DNA from: UBA1765 sp045629945 | GTDB lineage: Bacteria; Fibrobacterota; Fibrobacteria; Fibrobacterales; Fibrobacteraceae | Direction of reading: 5' to 3' | Assembly (NCBI GenBank): GCA_045629945.1 | Contig: JAZQSE010000021.1 | Location: forward strand, 21,891 to 85,890 | Length of the DNA stretch: 64,000 nt | Shown: positions 44,488 to 53,628 of the stretch, piece after piece | Numbering within the stretch: the first letter of the stretch is position 1 | Layout of the letters: each line of letters opens with the position of its first letter | Notes under the pieces: model-generated | What the model was told of the DNA's origin: nothing | Database searches by the model: none | Seen by the model: only the letters and a program-made list of their open reading frames with translations | Made by a program: the position numbers and the translations under genes

Positions 44488-44925
44488 ATGAAAAGAGTTT
44501 TATTCCTTCTTTTGGCGTCTATGGTAGCGGTTTCTTTTGCTGCTCCAAGTAAAGTTAAATCTAAACGTGGTGACGTAGATTTAACTAAAGAACAAGGTGG
44601 TGGTAGCGTTGTTTGTACTGCTGGCTTTAATGATGAAATGACGATTTTGAAGGATGGCGGTGAAGCCGTTTTGGTTAAAGCAAGTTGTGGTCAGGGCTGG
44701 GTACCTAAGTCCGCCGTTGAATATGTGGTTGCTGCTGCTGGTGATAAGTCTATGCAACTTGAAGGCGTGGACGTTATTGGTTGGTTGGATAACCCAAGTG
44801 CTGTGTTCGTGCTTGAAAACGACATTTCTGACTTTGATGGTGTGACTATTGATCGTGACTTTAAGGAATACTTACAGCACACAATGGACCGCGAATCTAT
44901 GGAAATGCGTAACAACGAAAACTAA
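44488..44925 (+). CDS. Small exported protein, SH3-like, 145 aa
   Basis: ATG 44488 with GAGGA 7 nt upstream; the open frame extends back to 44458 but has no such signal. The signal peptide is MKRVLFLLLASMVAVSFAAP. The mature protein has two Cys (VVCTAGF and VKASCGQGW) that could form a disulfide, and the spacing 'AVLVKASCGQGWVPKSAVEYV' (shown here as AVLVKASCGQGW and VPKSAVEYV) resembles a bacterial SH3-like fold. The codons are more G/C-ending than in neighbours and both flanking signals are strong, so high expression is likely. Function unknown; no close family recognised. Confidence 0.65.
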   Translation: MKRVLFLLLASMVAVSFAAPSKVKSKRGDVDLTKEQGGGSVVCTAGFNDEMTILKDGGEAVLVKASCGQGWVPKSAVEYVVAAAGDKSMQLEGVDVIGWLDNPSAVFVLENDISDFDGVTIDRDFKEYLQHTMDRESMEMRNNEN

Positions 44926-44940
44926 GTTGTATTGGTTTTA

Positions 44941-44973
44941 AACTAGCCCCGCTTCTTTGAAGCGGGGCTAGTT
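44941..44973 (+). terminator. Intrinsic terminator after the SH3-like gene
   Basis: Perfect 15-bp stem AACTAGCCCCGCTTC / GAAGCGGGGCTAGTT, loop TTT, followed by TTTG. Confidence 0.9.
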
Positions 44974-44995
44974 TTTGTTTTATGAATAAAAACAA

Positions 44996-45025
44996 AAAAG
45001 GTTGTGTCTTTAGACACAACCTTTT
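44996..45025 (-). terminator. Intrinsic terminator of the transketolase gene
   Basis: 13-bp stem AAAAGGTTGTGTC / GACACAACCTTTT with loop TTTA; on the minus strand it ends in TTTTTTG. Confidence 0.85.
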
Positions 45026-45044
45026 AAAACCAAAAGAGGTGGGG

Positions 45045-47141
45045 TTAACCATAAATCTTCAAGAAATCTGCCACATTGGATTTGAATTCTTGGAGATATT
45101 CTTTTGCGCTTTCAGCAACAGCTTCTGGAGTGTAGCCAAATTCTTTTTCAAGCACACCAGCAGGTGCAGATGCCCCAAAGCGTTCAAGACCAACTGTCTT
45201 ACCAAAACCACCAACTACTTTTTCAAAAAGAAGAGGAAGACCGCTGGACTTAGCATAGACTGGCGTCCAAGGAACGATTATGCTTTGGCGGAATTCTTTT
45301 GGCTGAGAAAGGAATAATGCTGGGCTGATCATAGAAACAACTCGGACTGCAAGTCCTTCGTCTCTTAAAATTTCAGCGGCATCATGGGTTAAAAGAACAT
45401 CTGAACCATTAGCAATGAAAGTCAAATCAGGACGCTTGTCTGCGCTTGTATTGTCGCTTACAATGTAAGCGCCCTGACGGCACTTAGCGGCTGTTTCATA
45501 AGCAATTCCATTGTAAGGAAGAGATTTGACCACTTGTCTTGTAAGAATCAATGCAGTCGGGCTTGTTGTGTTTTCAAAAGCCATTTCCCAAGCGGCAATG
45601 GTTTCATAAGCATCGGCAGGGCGTAATACAAGCATTTCTGATACGCCGGAATCTTTTTTAAGACCTTCCAATAAACGAATCTGTGTTTCGTGTTCAATTG
45701 GTTGGTGAGTCGGGCCATCTTCACCGACGCGGAAACTATCGTGAGTATAAACAAACTTTACAGGAAGCCCCATTAAAGCAGCCATACGAAGTGCCGGTTT
45801 CATAAAGTCACTAAAGACAAAGAAGGTGGCACAAATTGGATAAAGTCCGCCATGTAAAGCAATACCGCAACAAATAGCTCCCATTGTCAGTTCGGCAACA
45901 CCAACTTGAACAAAGGCACCGGAAAAATCGCCTGGACGGAAAATGCCGGTTTTATCAAGGAATGCTTGGGTATTATCACTATTAGAAAGGTCTGCAGAAC
46001 TACAAATGCAATTCTTGACATTTTCAGCAAGATGGGCAAGCACTGTTCCTGAAGTAACACGAGTAGCGACACCTTCTTTAACCTGGAGAGAAGAAAGATC
46101 TACCATAGGAGCTTTTCCAGAAAGCCATTCAGCAAGAGTTGCTGATTTTTCTGGGTTAGCTTTATCCCATTCAGCTTTTTTCTGTTTCCAAGAAGCGGCT
46201 TCAAGGCGAAGTTCTTCAAGGCGAGTTTCAAAAGCTTGTTTTACATCATCAAAAATTTCAAAAGGAGATTCCGGATTTCCACCGAGATTTTTGATAGTAG
46301 CGTCAGTAGAAGCTCCGGCAGCATTCAATGGTTGACCATGAGTAGAAACTGCACCTTCAAAAGAAGTTCCGTCTTCAGCAATAGCTCCCTTTGCCATTGT
46401 GGTATGCCCGATAACAAGGACAGGCTTTTCAGTTTCAGCCCAAGCGGCTTTAAAAGCATTACGCAATTCGTCAATATCGCTTCCGTTTGCTTCTAAAACG
46501 CGGAATCCCCAAGATTCATATTGCTTAATGAAATCTTGGCTCATAACGTCTTTAGTTTTGCAAGAAAGCTGGACTTCGTTGGCGTCGTAGAAGAAAATCA
46601 AATTGGAAAGCTTTAAATGGCCGGCAATGCGCCCTACACCATAAGCAATTTCTTCTTGAATACCGCCGTCAGAAACAAGAACTACAGTTTTATGAGAAAG
46701 AATTTCTCCGAAACGTTCTACCATAAAACGTTCCGCGATTGCTGTACCAAGAGCCATTCCATGGCCGATTCCAAGCGGGCCAGAGGAATTTTCAATCCCT
46801 AAATTCACATCTAATTCAGGGTGGCCAGGAGTTCTAGAAAAGCGTTGGCGGAAGTTTTTCAAATCTTCCATAGAGAGTTTGTCTAGAAGCGCTAGTTCTG
46901 AATAAAGAAGCGGAGACATGTGACCAGGATCCATAAAGAAACGGTCTCTGGCCATCCAATGTGGATCTTCTGGGTCAAAACGTAAAAATTCGGCAAAAAG
47001 TAAAGTAATAGCATCGGCTGCTCCCATGGCTCCACCTGGGTGTCCAGATTTAGCTTTTTGCACCATGGCGGCAGAAAGAATCCTAACGTTGTCTGCGGCT
47101 TTTGTAACCAAAGCGTTTTGCACTATAAACCTCGCTTCCAT
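45045..47141 (-). CDS. tkt: Transketolase, divergent form
   Basis: 698 residues. Transketolase landmarks are KAKSGHPGGAMGAADA, EDGPTHQPIEHETQIR and the catalytic Glu in VGVAELTMGAICCGIALHGG. It shuttles two-carbon units between sugar phosphates in the pentose phosphate pathway. Motifs around the thiamin diphosphate site are unusual: SDGGIQEEIAYG and YDANEVQLS where GDG and YDDN are usual, and DPGHMSPLLYSEL in place of the common NGHGSMLLY. The whole sequence is therefore a divergent clade, but all parts are there. An AGG ribosome-binding site and TATATTTG (47181-47188) lie upstream of the ATG. Confidence 0.9.
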   Translation of the reverse strand: MEARFIVQNALVTKAADNVRILSAAMVQKAKSGHPGGAMGAADAITLLFAEFLRFDPEDPHWMARDRFFMDPGHMSPLLYSELALLDKLSMEDLKNFRQRFSRTPGHPELDVNLGIENSSGPLGIGHGMALGTAIAERFMVERFGEILSHKTVVLVSDGGIQEEIAYGVGRIAGHLKLSNLIFFYDANEVQLSCKTKDVMSQDFIKQYESWGFRVLEANGSDIDELRNAFKAAWAETEKPVLVIGHTTMAKGAIAEDGTSFEGAVSTHGQPLNAAGASTDATIKNLGGNPESPFEIFDDVKQAFETRLEELRLEAASWKQKKAEWDKANPEKSATLAEWLSGKAPMVDLSSLQVKEGVATRVTSGTVLAHLAENVKNCICSSADLSNSDNTQAFLDKTGIFRPGDFSGAFVQVGVAELTMGAICCGIALHGGLYPICATFFVFSDFMKPALRMAALMGLPVKFVYTHDSFRVGEDGPTHQPIEHETQIRLLEGLKKDSGVSEMLVLRPADAYETIAAWEMAFENTTSPTALILTRQVVKSLPYNGIAYETAAKCRQGAYIVSDNTSADKRPDLTFIANGSDVLLTHDAAEILRDEGLAVRVVSMISPALFLSQPKEFRQSIIVPWTPVYAKSSGLPLLFEKVVGGFGKTVGLERFGASAPAGVLEKEFGYTPEAVAESAKEYLQEFKSNVADFLKIYG

Positions 47142-47180
47142 TTTATGAACCTAAACAAAGGCTCGTTTTCTAGGGCAGCC

Positions 47181-47188
47181 CAAATATA
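47181..47188 (-). promoter_or_regulatory. TAnnTTTG-type promoter element of transketolase
   Basis: TATATTTG on the minus strand, 39 nt before ATG 47141; predicted leader of about 33 nt containing AGG. Confidence 0.4.
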
Positions 47189-47270
47189 GGATTTCTTACA
47201 GAACTCTAAAGGGTGAAAGAAAAAAAACTATATTCTTATTGAGTTACTTTATCATTCCTTTTAGTCTCTT

Positions 47271-49772
47271 ATGGGAAAATTTTTCTTTTTTCTTAAAAAT
47301 TTATGTCATCCTTTAGGAATTGTCGCAGTTCTACTGGCTTGTGCTGTTCCCTTGACTATTTATTTATTGCCGAAAAATATTTTACGCGAACTTGATTTAT
47401 CACTACCATTGCCATTGTTTCTTGTTCAAACGATTTTGGTTTTAGGGTTTGTGGGGTTTTTATTTAAAGATTTCCGCTCATTCTTTGTGAAATTGTTGCC
47501 CTCAAAAATTTATAGCGTAATTCTTGTTGTATTTGTTTTAGCATTAGCTGTTTTTGCCGGGACACAAATTGAAGCTAAACACAGAGTCCAAAGTGATGAA
47601 AGTGTTTTCCTTTCTATGGCTCAGAATATGTATCATAATCATATTTCTGGGACTTGTAACCAAGGGGAATTTGAATATGGGAAACTTCAGTGCCATGTCA
47701 ATAGTAATAGTTTTAAAACGAAAGGGCTTTCGTTTCTTTACTTTTTAGGAATGCCTCTTTTAGGCAGTGATTTGCATTGGGCTTTTAACGTACAGATTTT
47801 TGCTTATGCCATTACCATTTTGCTTTTCTTTTTTGCTTTACTGGCTTGGACAAGAGAGCCTTCTTTTTCTTTGGTTGCAACAATAATTCTTGCAGTTCAG
47901 CCAACGTTACTTTTTCAGTTCCGGGCACTTTCTGTTGAACCTCTTTATATACTTTTATTTTCTCTTTCTTTGTTGCTTGTTCGTTTTGCAATAGAATACA
48001 ACACTTGGAAACATTGGGTTTTACTGGCTTTGGTTTTGGCATTTTTTGCGCAAACTAGACAAGAAACGGTGTTCTGTATTCCGGCTTTTGTTGCTCTTGC
48101 TTTGCCTACACTTCTCAAGGAAAGAAATAATAAAGCTCCGTTATTTATATTGTTTTTAGCACTGTTTTCTGTTCCGGTTTTAATCACCATTAGTTATTAC
48201 CAGAATTTTAATTTTCAAGGTGGAGAATTTGCGGCTCACGGGCATTTCTTGGAGCATTTGAAACAGAATTGGATTGTGATGACGCAAATAAGAGAATATG
48301 GCAATTTACCAGAAAATCCATTTTTGCCGTATTTTAATTATTTAACCTTAGTTGGAATTCTTTTCTTAATAGCATCAGTTGCATTTGAGGTTTATAAAAA
48401 ATCTTTTGGAAAAGCTACCGTATTCTTAATTTTCCTTTTATTGTTCCATGTACAAACGTATGTGATTCTTGAAAATGTATCGGGTGATTTTACTATACAG
48501 ATTAATCAGCGTTATAGTTTAGTGCTGTTCCCGACTATGGCTATGCTTTCGGCGTATCCGTTGTGGCTTTTGTTGAAATGGCTTAAAAAGAAAGAAATGC
48601 CAGAACATTTTGCCTTGACTTTAGGGGTGGTTCTTTCTCTTGCTTTTGCTTTGTATACCTTTTCTTATAAAGATGCTTTTAATGCAAATATCATGTATAA
48701 CAGAAATCACTTGACAACAGAAGAAAGTGAAATTTGGAAATGGTTAAAGCAACAAGATGATTTAGAGAATAAACTTTTTATTTATGCAAGGCCTTATCAC
48801 TTTGTGGGTTACGGACTTTCTGCTATTCACTACGATAAAATCAGACAATTGAGTAATTCTGAAATACAAAAATTATTAGAAAAGTACCCTAATGAAATTT
48901 ATTATATCAGAGGATTAGATTGCTGGGATAGTAAAACTTATCATAAAAAAGCGGTAGAACACAGAATCCCTACAACATGTGATCATTTTGAACGCGATAT
49001 GGCGATAGAACCTGTTTATAATGTTCTTATAACTAATAGCTATTTTGTAGAAATTTCAAAATTCAATGGGAAAAAAGAGTTTGTGCAGAATCATGTTTTG
49101 AGTCATACAAAAACTGAAGAAAAACCAGATGGTTATGAAGTGACTCTAAAATTAGGCGCTAAACAAAAACTCCCTTGGCAAATAAAAGTATCTGTTTCAG
49201 AAACAGAAATTTATACTGCTCCTTACACTTATAATGACTCCTTTAAAGTGAATGTTCCTGTTCAGGAAAAAGGTTATCACCTTTTGAATGTGGTAGTAGA
49301 AGACCCTGTAGGAAAAGAAATAGCTTCTTATAAAGAGCATTTGTTGTTTGGTAAAGATTCTCTTGAACTTTTAGAAAATTTGGAGCCAGCGTTTCATGAA
49401 CAAGGCTGGGGAAGTCGGCAGCTAAACCAGAGTATAGATAATAATTTACTAACCATAAATGGAAATGCTTTTAAGGCAGGGCTAGGCACACATGCTCCAT
49501 CTAGAACAGTTTTTAAATTGAACGGCCTTTATGATTCACTATCTATGTCTGTCGGACTAGATGAAGAAAAATTGTGTAGTGATGGAGCAAAAATTAAAAT
49601 AGCTGTTGATGGACAATGGATATTTGAAAGTTATCTGAATTATAAAAATATAGTACCGATTTCTATTCCTTTACAAAAAGTCAAACAATTAGAAATAACT
49701 ACAGAGCCTTTACAATCAATGGATTGTGACCATGTAGATATTGTTTTGCCGATTTTGTACAAGAGTTTTTAA
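47271..49772 (+). CDS. GT39-like polytopic glycosyltransferase with C-terminal NPCBM domain
   Basis: 833 residues. Residues about 1-470 hold ten to twelve membrane helices; the first large periplasmic loop has the Asp-Glu pair in HRVQSDESVFLSMAQN as in GT39/ArnT-type enzymes that use polyprenyl-phosphate sugars. A soluble region of about 220 residues follows. The last 130 residues (GWGSRQLNQSIDNNLLTING, GLGTHAPSRTVFKLNG, IKIAVDGQWIFES) match an NPCBM-type carbohydrate-binding module. The GT2 enzyme that would make the lipid-linked sugar donor lies 12 nt downstream. The acceptor, a glycan or protein on the outside of the cell, is not known. Confidence 0.8.
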   Translation: MGKFFFFLKNLCHPLGIVAVLLACAVPLTIYLLPKNILRELDLSLPLPLFLVQTILVLGFVGFLFKDFRSFFVKLLPSKIYSVILVVFVLALAVFAGTQIEAKHRVQSDESVFLSMAQNMYHNHISGTCNQGEFEYGKLQCHVNSNSFKTKGLSFLYFLGMPLLGSDLHWAFNVQIFAYAITILLFFFALLAWTREPSFSLVATIILAVQPTLLFQFRALSVEPLYILLFSLSLLLVRFAIEYNTWKHWVLLALVLAFFAQTRQETVFCIPAFVALALPTLLKERNNKAPLFILFLALFSVPVLITISYYQNFNFQGGEFAAHGHFLEHLKQNWIVMTQIREYGNLPENPFLPYFNYLTLVGILFLIASVAFEVYKKSFGKATVFLIFLLLFHVQTYVILENVSGDFTIQINQRYSLVLFPTMAMLSAYPLWLLLKWLKKKEMPEHFALTLGVVLSLAFALYTFSYKDAFNANIMYNRNHLTTEESEIWKWLKQQDDLENKLFIYARPYHFVGYGLSAIHYDKIRQLSNSEIQKLLEKYPNEIYYIRGLDCWDSKTYHKKAVEHRIPTTCDHFERDMAIEPVYNVLITNSYFVEISKFNGKKEFVQNHVLSHTKTEEKPDGYEVTLKLGAKQKLPWQIKVSVSETEIYTAPYTYNDSFKVNVPVQEKGYHLLNVVVEDPVGKEIASYKEHLLFGKDSLELLENLEPAFHEQGWGSRQLNQSIDNNLLTINGNAFKAGLGTHAPSRTVFKLNGLYDSLSMSVGLDEEKLCSDGAKIKIAVDGQWIFESYLNYKNIVPISIPLQKVKQLEITTEPLQSMDCDHVDIVLPILYKSF

Positions 49773-49784
49773 AAGGGGTTTCTG

Positions 49785-50708
49785 ATGTTACTTTCTGTTA
49801 TAGTTCCCTTATATAACGAAGAAGAAATTGTTGAAAAAACATTTCGGGTTCTTGAAGATGAGTTAAAAGAAATCGAGCATGAAATCATTTTTATAAATGA
49901 TGGTTCAAAAGATAAAACGCGCGAAATTTTAGAACGCTTGTTGCTAGAAACTCCTAATAATAAACTCGTTAATTTTAGTAGAAATTTTGGTCATCAGGCT
50001 GCGTTTAGTGCAGGGCTTGATAAAGCAAATGGCGATGCAGTTGTTATTATTGATGGAGATTTACAAGACCCGCCTTCACTTATTCATGAAATGCTAAAAA
50101 AATGGCGTGAAGGTTATCAGGTTGTTTATGCCCAACGCAAAAAAAGAAAAGGTGAAACGATATTTAAAAAACTCTCTGCTTTTGCTTTTTATCGTTTCTT
50201 TGCCAAGTTGACAAATATTGAAATCCCGCCAGATACGGGGGATTTTCGCCTGATGGATAGAGTTGTTGTCGACCATTTGAAAAGTTTACCTGAAAGAAGT
50301 CGTTTTTTACGCGGCCTTGTTTGTTGGGTTGGTTTTAAAAAAACAGGAGTTTTGTACGAGCGCGCAGAACGTACTGCAGGAAAATCAAAATACCCTTTGC
50401 GTAAAATGTTCCGTTTGGCATTTGATGGAATAACGGGCTTTTCTTCTGCGCCATTAAAAATCAGTTTTACAATGGGGTGTCTTGCAACCATAGTGGCGTT
50501 TGTTTTGTTTGCCTGGAGTATTCTTGAAAAAATTCTTGCACCTGAAACAACTGTCCCAGGCTGGGCATCTATTATGACAGCGATAGTATTTTTTGGCGGA
50601 GTACAATTGATTTCTATTGGTATTTTAGGCGAATATATTGGCCGGATTTACGAAGAAGTGAAACAGCGTCCTCTTTATATTGAAGACAAAAAGGAAGAGA
50701 AAAAGTAA
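49785..50708 (+). CDS. GT2 polyprenyl-phosphate sugar transferase (GtrB/ArnC-like)
   Basis: 307 residues. A GT-A domain (about 1-225) starts LLSVIVPLYNEEEIVEKTF and has FINDGSKDKT, the metal motif IIDGDLQDPP and GDFRLMDRVVVDHL. Two membrane helices close the protein (about 228-290, IGILGEYIGRIYEEVKQRP). It should add glucose or another sugar to polyprenyl phosphate at the cytoplasmic face. GGGG lies 6 nt before the ATG. Its natural user is the GT39-like enzyme just upstream. A separate GtrA protein is encoded at 24948-25376. The sugar cannot be told from sequence. Confidence 0.92.
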   Translation: MLLSVIVPLYNEEEIVEKTFRVLEDELKEIEHEIIFINDGSKDKTREILERLLLETPNNKLVNFSRNFGHQAAFSAGLDKANGDAVVIIDGDLQDPPSLIHEMLKKWREGYQVVYAQRKKRKGETIFKKLSAFAFYRFFAKLTNIEIPPDTGDFRLMDRVVVDHLKSLPERSRFLRGLVCWVGFKKTGVLYERAERTAGKSKYPLRKMFRLAFDGITGFSSAPLKISFTMGCLATIVAFVLFAWSILEKILAPETTVPGWASIMTAIVFFGGVQLISIGILGEYIGRIYEEVKQRPLYIEDKKEEKK

Positions 50709-50710
50709 TT

Positions 50711-51271
50711 ATGAAAAATCGTTTATTTGTAATGAGTGCTGCAAGTGGGGCAGGTAAAACTACTTTAAAAGATAAAGTAATTCAAAAATTTCCAGACATC
50801 CGTTATTCTATTTCGGCAACGACAAGAGCTCCACGAGCTGGAGAGGTTGATGGCGTGCATTATTTTTTCAAGACAAAAGAAGAATTCTTGAAAATGATAG
50901 AAGATGACGCTTTAGTTGAATGGAATGAAGTTCATGGAAACTTTTATGGGACGCCTAAAAGTTTTGTTGAAGAAACACTTGCAAAAGGTGAACGGGTTAT
51001 ATTTGATATTGATGTTTTTGGAAAAGTGAATTTTGATAAAGTGTATCCGGATGCAACAGGGATTTTAATTTTACCGCCTTCTTCAGAAGAACTAGAAAGA
51101 CGCCTTCGTTCTCGTGCAAGCGATTCTGAAGAAGTTATAAAATTGCGTTTGGAAAATGCAGAAAAAGAAATTGATTTTGCTAAAAATAATGGCAAATATG
51201 AATATGTCATTATAAATGATGATTTAGAAAAGGCTGCCAAAGAGTTAGAAAATATTTTGACTTTAAAATGA
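50711..51271 (+). CDS. gmk: Guanylate kinase
   Basis: 186 residues, normal for Gmk. Walker A SAASGAGKTTL, the GMP-binding region SISATTRAPRAGEVDGVHYF and EWNEVHGNFYGT, and the lid RRLRSRASDSEEVIKLRL. It phosphorylates GMP to GDP. It begins 2 nt after the GT2 stop, so it shares the operon 47271-51271, though without functional link. GGAAGAG lies 9 nt upstream. Its TGA abuts the stop of the convergent priA gene with no gap. Confidence 0.96.
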   Translation: MKNRLFVMSAASGAGKTTLKDKVIQKFPDIRYSISATTRAPRAGEVDGVHYFFKTKEEFLKMIEDDALVEWNEVHGNFYGTPKSFVEETLAKGERVIFDIDVFGKVNFDKVYPDATGILILPPSSEELERRLRSRASDSEEVIKLRLENAEKEIDFAKNNGKYEYVIINDDLEKAAKELENILTLK

Positions 51272-53308
51272 TTATTCTAATTCTACTTTGAAATCTACTT
51301 TGGGAAATTTTATTTCAAGTTTTTCTAGTAAAGGTAAAAGAGAATTCCTTAAATAAGGAAGCTTGAATGTTTTGAACGAAATTTTCATCCAATAAGTGTT
51401 TTGTATAAAAGGTATGGGAGCTTCCATTGGACCGAGAATTTTTAAGGAAGGTTCTTTTTTAAAGTGATTTTCAATAATATGTAATGCCTCTTGGACTTGT
51501 TCGATTTTTTTTGAACCGCAGGACAGAGTGACTAGTTTACAATAAGGTGGGTAAAGAGCTAGTTCTCTATTTTTGAGTTCTTCTTGAACAAAACTATGGT
51601 AATCGTGGTTTATAGCGTATTGAATGACAGAAGTTTCAGGTCTAAGTGTTTGAATAAAAACATGGCCTTGAGGCCCGCTTCGCCCCGCACGGCCTGCCGT
51701 TTGGCTGAGTAGTTGAAAAAGCCTTTCGCCAGAACGAAAGTCGGGTAAACATAGTGTATCATCTGCATTGATAATGCCAACTAATTGCACTCCTGGAAAA
51801 TCGTGCCCTTTAGATACCATTTGAGTTCCAATCAAAACATTGTATTCTCTTTCTCGGAATGCGTTGAGAATTTTATCGGTTGCTCCAATATTTTGTGTGG
51901 TATCTCTATCCATGCGGATAACTTTTGCGTTAAGAATCCATTCAATGATTTCTTCTTCAAGTTTTTCAATAGCCCCGCCTGAAAATTCAAATGTTTCTGC
52001 TCCACAAGAAAAACAAGGTGAATTAGTGGGGTAAAGTTGGTGGCAATAATGGCAAAGTAAAGCATTGTATTGTTTGTGAAAAACAAGCGGTATTTTACAT
52101 TGTTTGCAAAAAAGAGATTCGCCGCAAGATTGACAGATTCTGACTTTTGAATAGCCACGTCTATTCATTAAAATGATTGCTTGTTCGCCTGCTTGTAATG
52201 TGTCAATTAAAGCTTCGCGTAATTCATAAGATAAAAGCATACCTTTTTGTTGCTTGTTTTCACGCATGTTTATCAAATGAACTTTAGGCATCAGGGCGTT
52301 TGTCGCTCGTTTTGAAAGAGAGATGTAGTCTAATTTTTTTGAATGCGCATAGAAGAAAGTTTCTATAGAAGGTGTTGCACTCCCTAAAAGAATTAAACCG
52401 CCATAGTGGTGTATAATATGGAGTGCTAAATCTCGTGTGTGATAACGAGGGGAAGAATCTTGTTGCTTGAAAGAAGAGTCCTGTTCTTCGTCAATAATGA
52501 CAACATCAAATTCAAAAGGCGTTAAAATAGCGCTTCTTGTGCCAAGGACAATTTGGGCAGTGCCGTTTAAAATGGAAACATAGCTGGCTCTTTTTTTAGG
52601 AACTGAAAGAGCTGAATGCAATATGGCAATAGGAACTTGTAAAAAATCTTCAAAGCGTTTTGCAGTCTGGGGCGTTAAACCGATTTCAGGCACCAGAATA
52701 AGAACTTTTTTCCCTTGTTTTAACGCTTTTTTAGCGAGTTCTTGATAAACACGTGTTTTTCCAGAGCCGGTTACTCCGTGCAATAAAACGCCTTGAAAAC
52801 CATTGTCATTTAATTTTTGTTCAAGATTATTTAGAGCTTTCTTTTGTTCTTCTGTTAGTTCTGGCCATGAAATGTCAGTTTTTGAAGGGGTTGGTAAATT
52901 TTGCTCTATTCCAGAAGCGAGAGTGTCAAGGTAATTTTCTAAATCAGCCGTCCAAAAAGTATGAAGTGTTCTTGGTAGGGTAGAAAAAAAGTATTTAGCT
53001 GTCCATTCAAGAATTTCAATGTAACGTTCCGTAAAGCAATAGTGAGACGCATGGGTGATAGCTTCTTTTAAGGGAAATGCCGGAGGAGTTTTTGAAACTT
53101 TAAGTACAAGGGCTAATTCAGGCGTTTTTCTTTTCGCAAGACAAATCCATACAACGCTTCCTCTTTTGATGTTTAAATCTTTGGAACCATACGTAAAAAT
53201 TTGAGGTGTTCCAGGGATACAAACATCAACAAAAAAAAGAAAAGAACTCGCATTTGATGTTCTGGTCAACCCTTCTTTTGGTTTTGTTTTTGGAATGCGT
53301 TTTGCCAT
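51272..53308 (-). CDS. priA: Primosomal protein N' (PriA helicase)
   Basis: 678 residues. The N-terminal 3' DNA-binding domain (TPQIFTYGSKDLNIKRGSVV) is followed by the helicase core: Walker A LLHGVTGSGKTRVYQEL, Walker B DEEQ (most PriA have DEEH), DSSFKQQDSSPRYHTRDLA and LGSATPSIETF. The Cys-rich zinc region (CQSCGESLFCKQC, LLCHYCHQ, CFSCG) and motif VI QTAGRAGRSGPQG follow. It restarts collapsed replication forks. The gene is convergent with gmk and divergent from the DUF349 gene. Confidence 0.95.
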   Translation of the reverse strand: MAKRIPKTKPKEGLTRTSNASSFLFFVDVCIPGTPQIFTYGSKDLNIKRGSVVWICLAKRKTPELALVLKVSKTPPAFPLKEAITHASHYCFTERYIEILEWTAKYFFSTLPRTLHTFWTADLENYLDTLASGIEQNLPTPSKTDISWPELTEEQKKALNNLEQKLNDNGFQGVLLHGVTGSGKTRVYQELAKKALKQGKKVLILVPEIGLTPQTAKRFEDFLQVPIAILHSALSVPKKRASYVSILNGTAQIVLGTRSAILTPFEFDVVIIDEEQDSSFKQQDSSPRYHTRDLALHIIHHYGGLILLGSATPSIETFFYAHSKKLDYISLSKRATNALMPKVHLINMRENKQQKGMLLSYELREALIDTLQAGEQAIILMNRRGYSKVRICQSCGESLFCKQCKIPLVFHKQYNALLCHYCHQLYPTNSPCFSCGAETFEFSGGAIEKLEEEIIEWILNAKVIRMDRDTTQNIGATDKILNAFREREYNVLIGTQMVSKGHDFPGVQLVGIINADDTLCLPDFRSGERLFQLLSQTAGRAGRSGPQGHVFIQTLRPETSVIQYAINHDYHSFVQEELKNRELALYPPYCKLVTLSCGSKKIEQVQEALHIIENHFKKEPSLKILGPMEAPIPFIQNTYWMKISFKTFKLPYLRNSLLPLLEKLEIKFPKVDFKVELE

Positions 53309-53628
53309 GATTTTTACAAGATAATTTTATTTTTTGCATTTTGGTGTGAGGAAAATACCATAAAACCCCTTTCAGCCTTTGTTTTAGGGGATTTTTTATG
53401 AAAAATTCTTTTTTTTCGAAAACCGCAAATGAATCTTTTTATTTAGATTATAGGAGGTTTCTAAAAAGCGTTTATTTTGAAAATGGTTTGCCCCTAGAAA
53501 AATAAAAGCTTGTTTCTAGTGGCTGTTAATCGTTTCTTTTGAATTTTGAATACAAATTCTTATTAAACGGCATGCCTTTTCAGGACGTGTTTTTGGAACG
53601 TACACTTTCTTACCTTTGGAGTTTGGTT
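53309..53628. other. Intergenic region between priA and the DUF349 gene
   Basis: 320 bp with promoters for both genes presumably inside. I see a weak hairpin-like pair (ACCCCT near 53365 with AGGGG near 53386) and a short ORF (53398-53505, 35 codons, GGGG 7 nt upstream) that I cannot confirm as a gene. GGAG at 53618-53621 serves the DUF349 gene. No clear -35/-10 pair. Confidence 0.4.

Noticed and set aside
53398..53505. 35-codon ORF upstream of the DUF349 gene
   Set aside because: It has GGGG 7 nt upstream but no family, no conserved feature and no clear promoter. Kept only as a note in the intergenic entry.
53539..53628. Upstream in-frame TTG start of the DUF349 protein
   Set aside because: ATG 53629 has GGAG 7 nt upstream, and the 30 extra residues are hydrophobic and unlike the rest of the protein.
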